Positions 8,177-15,041 of a stretch of DNA of 37,760 bases are shown here, one piece after another. The translations under genes were made by a program, and so were the position numbers. The DNA is taken from assembly GCA_002729515.1 (NCBI GenBank), contig PBYF01000056.1:1-37760 (forward strand), read 5' to 3'. How positions within the stretch are numbered: position 1 is the first letter of the stretch; the number at the start of each line of letters is the position of its first letter. Origin of the DNA: Deltaproteobacteria bacterium (GTDB lineage Bacteria > Myxococcota_A > UBA9160 > SMWR01). The notes beneath the pieces are model-generated. The model did no database searches and was not told where the DNA came from. It saw only the letters and a program-made list of their open reading frames with translations.

Positions 8177-8539
8177 TCGCTGGGTCTGCACTGTCCACAT
8201 CGCGCTTCGCCCGGTCTTCGAGCACAGCAGCGAGCCGGCGGCGGGCCGTTTCGTTCTCCGGATCGATGGCGATCGCTCGGCGGTAGTGAACGATTGCGCC
8301 GGGCAGGTCACCCCGGTCTCGCAGTGTGTTCGCGAGATTCGTGTGGGCTAGGCCGTAGCCCGGCGACGGTGCGATTGCTTTCCGGTAGTGTTACTCGGCT
8401 TCCTCGAAACGTTCGAGGTCGCGCAGCGCGTTGCCCAGGCCCTTGTGGACGCGTGGGTCATCCTGCAGACGGCCCCCGTTGCAGCGGCGAGCAGGCAGCC
8501 GATGAGGAAATCGCGGCGCAAGTCCCGCTCATTCTTCAT
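8151..8539 (-). pseudogene. Broken TPR-repeat gene (frameshift plus in-frame TAA)
   Basis: Starting at ATG 8539, which overlaps the stop of the DHH gene by 11 bp, a basic N-terminus plus membrane segment is encoded (MKNERDLRRDFLIGCLLAA). About 50 nt later the plausible coding switches frame: DPRVHKGLGNALRDLERFEEAE is a TPR unit, interrupted by TAA at 8391-8393, and continues HYRKAIAPSPGYGLAHTNL, then ANTLRDRGDLPGAIVHYRRA and IAIDPENETARRRLAAVL, the stop being at 8151-8153. Three TPR helices pairs are readable. Both lesions argue for a decayed gene, though two base errors would give the same picture. The original protein was probably a small membrane-anchored TPR scaffold translationally coupled to the DHH phosphoesterase. 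Confidence 0.7.
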
Positions 8540-9923
8540 CGCCGTGAATTGCCTGCACGAAGGCCGTGTGCAGCGCATCGCGGATCGTCTCGCGCGTTGC
8601 ACTTCCGTAGACTTTGCGGAAGGCTTTCACGGGAATGATGCCCTTGGCCATGGAGCGGTGTCCGCCCCCCGCGCCCAAGTCCTCGACCACGGCGCGTACC
8701 ACCTCTCCAGCCGCTCGAACGTAACCGACGTTGCGCACGGAGAAAACGAGGTCGGGGCCCACGATCCCTGCCGCGATGGCCCATTCCGCTCCCTCGGCCT
8801 GGAGGCCCATGTCGGCCACCTGCGGGATTACGTCCTCGCGCACTCGTCCGAGCACTAGCAGGTGGATGCCGTCCTTGACACTCGTACTGGCGAGCGCGCG
8901 GCCGAGGGCCTTGAGACCGTCGCCTGGAAGTGCGGGGCGTTCGATGCGGCGCAGCAGTGCCGGACTGTGAAACGCGTGCAGGTAGGCAAAGGCGGACATG
9001 TCTCCGGGGCTCGTCTCGCGACCGAGCAACTGGGTGTCGCTCTTGATGCCATAGACGAGCGCCGTCGCGAGCCTGGGGCGGAGGTCGAGGTCGCAGGCCC
9101 GGATGTACTCGGTCAGGATCGTCGCGGTGGCGCCGTAGCTCGGTCGGATGTCGCGGATGACTGCGTCGTAACCGCTGCGCTCCGGGTGGTGGTCGATGAC
9201 GACATCCACGGAGCGCACCCGCGCGGGTGGGCTCTCGCCGAAGACCGTCGGTTGCACGTCGACGAGCGCCAGGCCGTCGAACTCGTCGAACTCCTCGGGC
9301 GTGATGGTGCGCACCTCGAGACCCAGGACCTCCATCATGGCGCGGTTTTCCGGTCGTTTGACCTCCCCGAACGAAATCAGCGGCGCGGTTGGGCTCTTGC
9401 GTCCGAGCAGCGCCCGCAGGGCGTAGCCGCAGGCGATGCCGTCCGGGTCCGGGTTGGGCTGGAGGAGGATCCCGAGCTTCTCCCGGGGCGCGATCAACGC
9501 GCGCAGTTCCACGACGCGGCGCAGGTTCGCGAGATGTGAAAACTCCTGGTCGACGTCGTCCCGGATCAGGGTGCGCAGCCCGGCGCGCAGCAGGCAGGGG
9601 TGGTCGGGCAGTTCCTCGGCGTCGACACGGTCGGAGAGCACGAGGATGGGGATCCCTGGACTCGCCGCCTCGATCAATCCCACGGCGTTGCGAATGAACG
9701 GTCCGTCCTCGCTCACCACGGCAAACTCGTCGCCGGGCCCTGCGCTGAGCTTGCCGATGCCCTCGGCGCCGAGTCCGCCGGGTAGGGAGTGGAAGCCAGG
9801 CGGCCGGGCTCGCCCGTCCTTGTCCCGGGGAACCCAGGTCAGCTCTTCGTCGTCTCCGGCGCCGATGCGGGCCCACATTCGGGCCGAGTCCGCCCCGTCG
9901 CAGAGGATGATGCGGCGTGCCAA
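8529..9923 (-). CDS. DHH-family phosphoesterase with N-terminal Rossmann-like domain
   Basis: A 464-residue putative nuclease or nucleotide phosphodiesterase. Residues 1-130 begin with a beta strand and glycine-poor nucleotide-binding pattern (RRIILCDGAD, EFAVVSEDG) resembling a TrkA-N/Rossmann domain. The DHH domain follows with NPDPDGIACG (motif I), ALVDVQPT (II), VIDHHPE (III) and YGIKSDTQLLG (IV), all metal ligands present. The C-terminal DHHA1 domain carries AGGGHRSMAKG. The fold is that of NrnA/PDE-type enzymes that degrade nanoRNA, pAp or cyclic dinucleotides; the substrate is open. TTG 9923 is chosen because homology starts there and a GGGGGG run lies about 5 nt upstream. It is divergent from apaH, another nucleotide hydrolase. 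Confidence 0.85.
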   Translation of the reverse strand: MARRIILCDGADSARMWARIGAGDDEELTWVPRDKDGRARPPGFHSLPGGLGAEGIGKLSAGPGDEFAVVSEDGPFIRNAVGLIEAASPGIPILVLSDRVDAEELPDHPCLLRAGLRTLIRDDVDQEFSHLANLRRVVELRALIAPREKLGILLQPNPDPDGIACGYALRALLGRKSPTAPLISFGEVKRPENRAMMEVLGLEVRTITPEEFDEFDGLALVDVQPTVFGESPPARVRSVDVVIDHHPERSGYDAVIRDIRPSYGATATILTEYIRACDLDLRPRLATALVYGIKSDTQLLGRETSPGDMSAFAYLHAFHSPALLRRIERPALPGDGLKALGRALASTSVKDGIHLLVLGRVREDVIPQVADMGLQAEGAEWAIAAGIVGPDLVFSVRNVGYVRAAGEVVRAVVEDLGAGGGHRSMAKGIIPVKAFRKVYGSATRETIRDALHTAFVQAIHGDEE

Positions 9924-9982
9924 GCGCCCCCCAACGTGATGGCTGGGCCCGTCCGGGTGGGCGGCCCGCGGGCGATCGGGGC

Positions 9983-10010
9983 AGTGTAGCCGCCTGGGAA
10001 TCCCGTCCAA
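9983..10010 (-). promoter_or_regulatory. Candidate promoter of the DHH phosphoesterase gene
   Basis: On the minus strand TTGGAC (10010-10005), 16 bp, then TACACT (9988-9983) preceded by GC, i.e. the octamer GCTACACT. Start codon 59 nt downstream. Confidence 0.4.
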
Positions 10011-10044
10011 CGTCCATTGAGCCCCGCGGGGTATCGGGCGGGCT

Positions 10045-10052
10045 GCTATCCA
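10045..10052 (+). promoter_or_regulatory. Candidate -10 element (GCTATCCA) of apaH
   Basis: GCTATCCA ends 6 nt before GTG 10059, which would make the apaH mRNA leaderless. No -35 match seen. Confidence 0.3.
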
Positions 10053-10058
10053 CCGCCC

Positions 10059-10943
10059 GTGCTTCAGCCCATTTTCGTCGGGGACGTGCAGGGTTGTGCC
10101 GACGAGTTGGAGACGCTGCTCGGCCGCGTCGAGGCGACGTTTGGAACCGCCTTCGAACTCTGGATCGTGGGCGATGTGGTGAACCGGGGACCGGACAACC
10201 TGCGCGCGTTGCGCCGGGTGCGAGAGCTGGTTGCGGCGGGACGTGGTCACTACGTGCTCGGGAACCACGAGCTGAACCTGCTCCGAATCGCCGCTGGGCT
10301 GTGTGAGCCCTCGCCCCTGGACACCATTTCGGACCTTCTCGAAGCGCCGGATGCGGACGATTGGATCGAGTGGCTGCGCCGGCGTCCGGTGGCCATCGCG
10401 GGCGCGCTCGGGTCGCAGCGCTTTGCGCTGGTGCACGCAGCGGTGCATCCGGATTGGGGAATCGACGAGATCGCGTGTCGTGCGTCGCGCGTCACCGAGC
10501 GCCTGGGCGCCGAGTCGTGGTGCGAAGCCCGGGAGTTTCTGGCCGGAGACCCGGCCGAGGACGAGGTTCTCGACGCATTGTTGCGTTTCACCCGTTGTCG
10601 AAGCGCGAATGGTGAAGGTTCCTGGGCGGCCGAGGCCCCGGCTCTTGCGCCCTCGGGGTACCGCGCCTGGCACGAGGAGTGGTCCGAGCGCGGGCACGGC
10701 TACGGTGTCGTTTACGGTCATTGGGCTCTCCAGGGATTGCATGTCGCGCGCGGCCTGCGCGGTCTCGACACGGGCTGCGTGCACCACGGTCGCGGCCGTG
10801 ACGGTGTTCTGACTGCCTGGGTGCCAGATCCCAATGGGGAAGAGCCCTTTGCCCCACACGACGAGGCGTTCTGGCGTGTTCAGGCGCGTCGCGCGTACTA
10901 CGTGCACCGAGATTCTTTCGAGTCCGGTGAGATTTCCGATTGA
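10059..10943 (+). CDS. apaH: Symmetrical bis(5'-nucleosyl)-tetraphosphatase
   Basis: Hydrolyses Ap4A to two ADP and, in E. coli, can decap Np4-capped RNA; a cytosolic metallophosphatase. Metal-binding motifs are in family order: FVGDVQGCADEL, VGDVVNRGPDN, VLGNHELNLL, LVHAAVHPDW and VYGHWALQGL, followed by LDTGCVHHGR, which matches the ApaH C-terminus better than generic calcineurin-type phosphatases. The usual H of GDxH is Q in GDVQGC, as in some family members. At 294 residues it is near the usual 280. GTG 10059 is preferred over an upstream TTG because the extra residues (SPAGYRAGCYPPP) lack homology. It is divergent from the DHH gene. Confidence 0.88.
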   Translation: MLQPIFVGDVQGCADELETLLGRVEATFGTAFELWIVGDVVNRGPDNLRALRRVRELVAAGRGHYVLGNHELNLLRIAAGLCEPSPLDTISDLLEAPDADDWIEWLRRRPVAIAGALGSQRFALVHAAVHPDWGIDEIACRASRVTERLGAESWCEAREFLAGDPAEDEVLDALLRFTRCRSANGEGSWAAEAPALAPSGYRAWHEEWSERGHGYGVVYGHWALQGLHVARGLRGLDTGCVHHGRGRDGVLTAWVPDPNGEEPFAPHDEAFWRVQARRAYYVHRDSFESGEISD

Positions 10944-10968
10944 TCCTTTGTCCAAGTCGGCCTACGCT
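10940..10968 (+). promoter_or_regulatory. Candidate promoter opening the 417-bp gap
   Basis: TTGATC (10940-10945), 17 bp, TACGCT (10963-10968), just at the end of apaH. A transcript from here would run about 385 nt before the M48 start codon, so it could make a small RNA or a long leader. Confidence 0.3.
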
Positions 10969-11360
10969 TGAGCTTGTACAGGGCTCGCGGCGCAGGAGAC
11001 CGAGGTCTCGCTCCCGTCGGCCAAACGAATCGTCGATCGAGTTCTGTGCAGCACGTGGCGTCGAAGGGGGCGAGCGAAACGGCCCGTCGGGATCAATTCC
11101 CGCGTGGGAACTTCGACTCGCGGGCCATGGCGCGGGAAGCCTTCCCGGACCCGGGAGCCTTCCAACAAAGAGGCCGGAGCTCGAGGCGGGGAATCGCGAG
11201 CGTATTCTGGCGCAGCCGGTGCGCGGGTGTGCGGTCGTTTCCTGCCAAAGACGTTTTGTCGGCGCGTTCATCGCGTCTGCGTCGCTCCGCCAGTCTCGGA
11301 CACCGGGCCCGTCGGAGGCCCGGGAAGGACCCGCCGCCTCGGCTACTCTCGACTGCGCCC
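10944..11360 (+). other. 417-bp intergenic region with hairpins, no gene recognised
   Basis: No protein-like reading frame on either strand; the open frames here are arginine/serine-rich shadows. Local structure includes GAGACC-GA-GGTCTC (10996-11009), TTCCC-GCGT-GGGAA (11096-11109) and a longer imperfect hairpin at 11135-11163 (arms GGAAG/CTTCC and TCCCG/CGGGA). I looked for tmRNA, RNase P, SRP and 6S signatures and did not recognise them. It may hold an unassigned structured RNA or only a long leader. Confidence 0.4.
11342..11349 (+). promoter_or_regulatory. Candidate -10 element (GCTACTCT) of the M48 peptidase gene
   Basis: GCTACTCT ends 11 nt before ATG 11361, implying a near-leaderless transcript separate from the upstream promoter candidate. 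Confidence 0.3.
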
Positions 11361-12893
11361 ATGCCACGTGACTCGCACGGCCGTTCCTTGTCTTCCGGCT
11401 TCGCGGGCACCGCGCGCCCGCGGCTCGGTCTGGCGCTGGTGCTCGCCAGCGCAGCCGTCGGTTGCGTGACGAATCCCGTCACCCAGCAGACCGATGTCGT
11501 TTTTGTCCGTGAAGCCGACGAGGTGCGCCTGGGCAACGAGGCCGCCGCGAAGGTTGCAGAGGAGGTGGGCATCGTTTCCGATCCGCGCCTCACGGCCACC
11601 GTTGCCCGGGTGGGCCGCCGGGTCGCCGCTTCGGCACCCGAACGAAGCTACGACTACTCGTTCGAAATCGTGGACCTGGCCCCACCCAACGCCTTCGCCC
11701 TGCCGGGAGGTCACGTCTACGTGTCGCGGGGCCTGCTCGCCCTGGTCGACAGCGAAGACGAGCTCGCCAATGTGCTCGCCCACGAGGTGATCCACGTCGC
11801 TGCTCGACACCACGCGCAACGCCAGGCCCGCACCGCGGGTGTTGGCCTGTTTGCGCTGCCCGGACTTCTCGTGGGTAGCGCAATCGGCGGGCGGCTGGGC
11901 CAAGCAGTGATTGCACCGTTTGAGGTGGCGGGCGCCGGGGTCATCGCGAGTCACAGCCGCAGCCAGGAGTTCGAGGCCGACGACTACGGTCAACGTCTCT
12001 CGGCTTCGGCAGGCTACGATCCCGGCGCACTCGCGACGTTTCTCGCCACTCTCGAACGCGAGCGCCGGCTCGGGGCCGAGGAGGCCCGTGAGCCGAGCTG
12101 GTTCGACTCCCATCCATCGACACCGCGGCGCGCCTCCGAGGCCGCCAAGCGCGCTCAGTTGCTGCCGGCCGACGGCGTGGGGCCGGCCGCAGATCGCGAA
12201 GCTTTTCTGCAGCGGTTCGATGGATTGCTCGTCGGGGATGATCCCGCCGAGGGCGTCTTCGATGGCCGGCGCTTCCTGCACCCGGACCTGGACTTCACGA
12301 TCGTGGTTCCCGAAGGTTGGAAGGTGAGCAATACACGCAGGGCCGTCGGCGCGATCGAAGCGGGCGGCAGTGCGCAGGTGGTGCTCCGTCAGCAGGAGAA
12401 GGGCAACGACGCGCGGGAGGCGGCCAACGGTTTCCTCGCCGAGACCAGAAAGCACGTCCAGATGGATGTGGCACGCATGGATGCGGTCGAGTTGAACGGG
12501 CGAATCGCGGTGCATGCGCTTCTGGTGGCTCGGGCACCCCGCGGTGACGTCATCCTCGATCTGACCTGGATCCCCCACGGAGGTTTCGTTTACCTGCTTT
12601 CGGGCACCGTGGCGGGTGGCTACAGCGACGTGCACCGCGCCACCTTCGCGGCCGTCGCGCGGAGCTTTGTGCCGCTCGGTTCTGTCCGTCGCGCGGGCAT
12701 ACAGGAGACGCGCCTGCGCCTGCGGACGGTGCGGGCTGGGGAGAGCCTCGCCGACTTTGGACGTCGCGCTGGAAACGCCTGGGATCCCGAGCGGACTGCG
12801 GTTCTGAACGGCATCCCGGAAAACGCCCAGCTCCGTGAGGGGCAGTTGCTCAAGGTGGCAATTCCGCAGCCGTACCGTCCCCGCGTGCAATAG
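11361..12893 (+). CDS. M48 family metalloprotease lipoprotein with C-terminal LysM-like domain
   Basis: A 510-residue envelope protease. The N-terminus has a signal sequence with lipobox AAVGC, so it is probably a lipoprotein facing the periplasm. The M48 catalytic domain has zinc motif HEVIH (H141, E142, H145) and downstream EFEAD near residue 205 for the third ligand, plus NAFALPGGHVYVSRGLL, typical of BepA/LoiP-like enzymes that act on outer-membrane proteins. After residue 260 comes a beta-rich region (FTIVVPEGWKVSN) resembling a stress-up-regulated or outer-membrane-bound domain, and at the end TVRAGESLADFGRRAG and LNGIPENAQLREGQLLKV form a LysM-like repeat that could bind peptidoglycan. 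The frame stays open 131 codons upstream, but that part is not protein-like, so ATG 11361 is used. Confidence 0.88.
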   Translation: MPRDSHGRSLSSGFAGTARPRLGLALVLASAAVGCVTNPVTQQTDVVFVREADEVRLGNEAAAKVAEEVGIVSDPRLTATVARVGRRVAASAPERSYDYSFEIVDLAPPNAFALPGGHVYVSRGLLALVDSEDELANVLAHEVIHVAARHHAQRQARTAGVGLFALPGLLVGSAIGGRLGQAVIAPFEVAGAGVIASHSRSQEFEADDYGQRLSASAGYDPGALATFLATLERERRLGAEEAREPSWFDSHPSTPRRASEAAKRAQLLPADGVGPAADREAFLQRFDGLLVGDDPAEGVFDGRRFLHPDLDFTIVVPEGWKVSNTRRAVGAIEAGGSAQVVLRQQEKGNDAREAANGFLAETRKHVQMDVARMDAVELNGRIAVHALLVARAPRGDVILDLTWIPHGGFVYLLSGTVAGGYSDVHRATFAAVARSFVPLGSVRRAGIQETRLRLRTVRAGESLADFGRRAGNAWDPERTAVLNGIPENAQLREGQLLKVAIPQPYRPRVQ

Positions 12894-12900
12894 CTACAAT
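12893..12900 (+). promoter_or_regulatory. Candidate -10 element (GCTACAAT) of the AOR operon
   Basis: GCTACAAT immediately follows the M48 stop and lies 35 nt before the MoaD-like ATG. The hexamer TACAAT is a 5/6 match to the sigma70 -10; the -35 is weak. Confidence 0.4.
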
Positions 12901-12935
12901 GCGGGCCCCCGACGAACAGGACTCTGGGAGTGCCT

Positions 12936-13205
12936 ATGCCGCAGGTCGTCGTTCCGCCTCCTTACCGGGGTTCGACCCTGGGCGAGGCACGAATTCCGGC
13001 CGACGGGTCGACGTTGCGCGAGTGCTTCGAAGACGTCGGCCGACGCTATCCGGGATTCATCGAACAGATCTTCGACGGCGGTGGCAAGGTTCACAAGTTC
13101 GTCGACGTCTTCGTCAACGGTGAGGAGATCGACCGCGAGGACGTCGATAGCGGCGTGGCGGCCGAAGACTGTATCGAGGTTCTCGCCGCCGTCGCCGGCG
13201 GCTGA
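12936..13205 (+). CDS. MoaD/ThiS-like ubiquitin-fold sulfur carrier
   Basis: An 89-residue beta-grasp protein ending in the diagnostic Gly-Gly (VLAAVAGG), the tail that is adenylated and thiocarboxylated to donate sulfur to molybdopterin (MoaD) or other pathways. STLRECFEDVGRRYPGF and FVNGEEIDRED match the family's helix and loop. ATG 12936 has GGGAG about 5 nt upstream; a GTG six nt earlier is less well placed. It opens the operon of the AOR-family enzyme and two MoeA proteins, so a dedicated role in making the dithiolene of that enzyme's cofactor is likely. No MoaE, MoaA or MoaC is in the window, so the general pathway must be elsewhere. Confidence 0.82.
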   Translation: MPQVVVPPPYRGSTLGEARIPADGSTLRECFEDVGRRYPGFIEQIFDGGGKVHKFVDVFVNGEEIDREDVDSGVAAEDCIEVLAAVAGG

Positions 13206-13246
13206 TAGCCTGCAGAATTCGGGCGGCTGATAGCCTGCAGAATTCG
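13197..13246 (+). repeat. Perfect 25-bp tandem duplication at the end of the MoaD-like gene
   Basis: Two identical 25-bp units, 13197-13221 and 13222-13246. The first contains the last two glycine codons and the TGA of the MoaD-like gene; the second repeats them in the gap. The duplication ends just before the ribosome-binding site GAGGAG of the AOR gene, so it lengthens the spacer without touching either coding sequence. Confidence 0.95.
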
Positions 13247-13260
13247 ATGAGGAGAACCCC

Positions 13261-14991
13261 GTGAGCGGACCGGCTGGTGATCGCATGATTCGGGTCGATA
13301 TGACCCGGCAGACTACTGAAATCGTTTCCTTTCCCGCCGAGTGGAAGCTTCTCGGAGGGCGCGCGCTGTCCGCGAAGATCCTGCTCGAAGAGTGCGACGC
13401 GAGCTGCGATCCGCTCGGGCCTGATAACGTGCTCGTGATGGCGCCCGGCGTCGTCTCGGGAACTTCGGCGCCCACGTCGGGCCGGATCTCCATGGGTGGC
13501 AAGAGTCCGCTCACGAACGGGATCAAGGAGGCGAACGCGGGTGGGAATCCCGGACAGGACCTGATGAAGCTCGGCTACCGCTGCATCATCGTGACGGGGC
13601 AGCCCGCCGACGCCGACAAGCGCTACGCGGTGGACGTCACTTCCGAAGGCGCCCAGGTGGTCGAAGCCGATGCCTACAGGGGAATGTGGAACTACGCGTT
13701 GATCGACGAGTTGGCGAAGGTCTACTCCGAGACCGCTTCGTTCATTTCGATCGGCCCGGCCGGCGAGCTGCGTCTCTCCGGTGCGTCCATTGCCTGTACC
13801 GACCAGGAGAAGGCGCGGCACCCGGCGCGGCATGCTGCGCGCGGGGGCTTGGGTGCGGTGATGGGAAGCAAAGGCCTCAAGTACGTTTCCGTTGATGCCG
13901 GCAAGGCACCAACGCGCCAGCCCGCGGAGCGCAAGGAGTTCATGGCGGCCTGCAAGCAGTGGACGAAGGCGTATCGCGAGGGTCCGCAGATGTTTGCGAC
14001 CGGAACCAGCTCGGTGGTCCCGGTGGCCAACATGTTGAATACTTTTCCCTACAAGAACCGTGTCGAGGGCCAGTCGCCCGACGCCGAGAGTCTCGACGGG
14101 GCCCGGATCGTCGAGAGCTTCGAGGAGCGCGGCGGGGGAATGCACAATTGCATGACCGGGTGCATCGTGCAGTGCAGCAACGTCGTGCACGATACGGACG
14201 GGAACTACAAGACGTCCGCCCTCGAATTCGAAACGCTTACGTTGCTCGGCTCCAACTGTGCCATCGCGAGCTGGGACGATGTCGCCGACCTCGACCGGCT
14301 GTGTGACGAGTTGGGTGTCGACACGATCGAGGCGGGCGCGGCCCTGGCCGTCTACATGGACTCGGGCGGGCTCGAATGGGGAGACACCGACGGCGCAAAA
14401 CGAGTTCTTCGGGAGATTGCCGAGGGCACTGATCTCGGGAAAGCCATCGGTGACGGAGCGGTCGCCACGGGCAAGCGCCAGAAGCACCACCGGGTGCCGG
14501 TGGTGAAAGGGCAGGCCGTTCCGGCCTGGGACCCGCGGCCCCTCAAGGCTACCGGCATCACCTATCTCACCAGCGCGATGGGGGCCGACCACACGGCCGG
14601 ACTGATCGTGAACCCGGGCTTGCCGGAAGAGGAGTGGGCGCGGGCTTCCCAGGAGGTGCAACTCGTGAATGCGGTCACCGACTCGTCCGGATTCTGTCAG
14701 TTCATCCAGCCCACGCTCGACGATATCCGAAAGTTCTACGGCCTGTTGTATGGAGAAGAGGTCAGTCGCGAGCAGATTGCGGATCTGGGCTGGCAGTGCA
14801 TGCGGGACGAGTGGGAGTTCAATCGTCGTGCGGGCTTCGGGGCAAAGGACGACGTGATGCCCGACTGCATGAAGCAAGATGCGATCGGTCCGGCGAATCT
14901 CGTCTGGGACGTGTCCGACGACGTCGTGCGTCGTGCCTACGAGCGCTTCGACGCGCGCGAAGAACTCTTTACCACCAAGGCGGCAGGCTGA
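13261..14991 (+). CDS. Aldehyde:ferredoxin oxidoreductase family tungsto/molybdoenzyme
   Basis: A 576-residue member of the AOR family: enzymes with a bis-pterin tungsten (sometimes molybdenum) centre and one [4Fe-4S] cluster, usually oxidising aldehydes to acids or running reductions with low-potential ferredoxin. N-terminal pterin-binding features include LLGGRALSAKILLEE, SGRISMGGKSPLT and GAVMGSKGLK. Candidate cluster ligands are C297, C301 and C305 (HNCMTGCIVQC) plus C479 (DSSGFCQF); the first spacing is CX3C rather than the CX2C of the Pyrococcus enzyme, as in YdhV-like relatives. GTG 13261 follows GAGGAGA at good distance. The length is slightly below the usual 600. Substrate is unknown; it sits in one operon with its own sulfur carrier and MoeA proteins. 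Confidence 0.9.
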   Translation: MSGPAGDRMIRVDMTRQTTEIVSFPAEWKLLGGRALSAKILLEECDASCDPLGPDNVLVMAPGVVSGTSAPTSGRISMGGKSPLTNGIKEANAGGNPGQDLMKLGYRCIIVTGQPADADKRYAVDVTSEGAQVVEADAYRGMWNYALIDELAKVYSETASFISIGPAGELRLSGASIACTDQEKARHPARHAARGGLGAVMGSKGLKYVSVDAGKAPTRQPAERKEFMAACKQWTKAYREGPQMFATGTSSVVPVANMLNTFPYKNRVEGQSPDAESLDGARIVESFEERGGGMHNCMTGCIVQCSNVVHDTDGNYKTSALEFETLTLLGSNCAIASWDDVADLDRLCDELGVDTIEAGAALAVYMDSGGLEWGDTDGAKRVLREIAEGTDLGKAIGDGAVATGKRQKHHRVPVVKGQAVPAWDPRPLKATGITYLTSAMGADHTAGLIVNPGLPEEEWARASQEVQLVNAVTDSSGFCQFIQPTLDDIRKFYGLLYGEEVSREQIADLGWQCMRDEWEFNRRAGFGAKDDVMPDCMKQDAIGPANLVWDVSDDVVRRAYERFDAREELFTTKAAG

Positions 14992-15041
14992 GTTCGGCGA
15001 TCTCTCGCGCTATCGGCCGTTACGGCCAGGAGGAAGACCGG

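Noticed and set aside
6674-8311. 545-codon minus-strand open frame over the DUF1329 gene
   Set aside because: Low-complexity, Arg/His/Pro-rich translation without family motifs; it is a high-GC shadow of the plus-strand gene.
10968-11360. N-terminal extension of the M48 protease
   Set aside because: Translation is Arg/Ser-rich and unlike any exported protein; the lipoprotein signal starts exactly at ATG 11361.
13206-13246. Vector or linker contamination, because CTGCAGAATTC (PstI-EcoRI) appears twice
   Set aside because: The sites are inside a duplicated native sequence that includes the MoaD-like stop codon; no other vector sequence adjoins.
13114-14877. 587-codon minus-strand open frame over the AOR gene
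   Set aside because: Antisense shadow; the plus-strand frame shows AOR motifs and a good ribosome-binding site.
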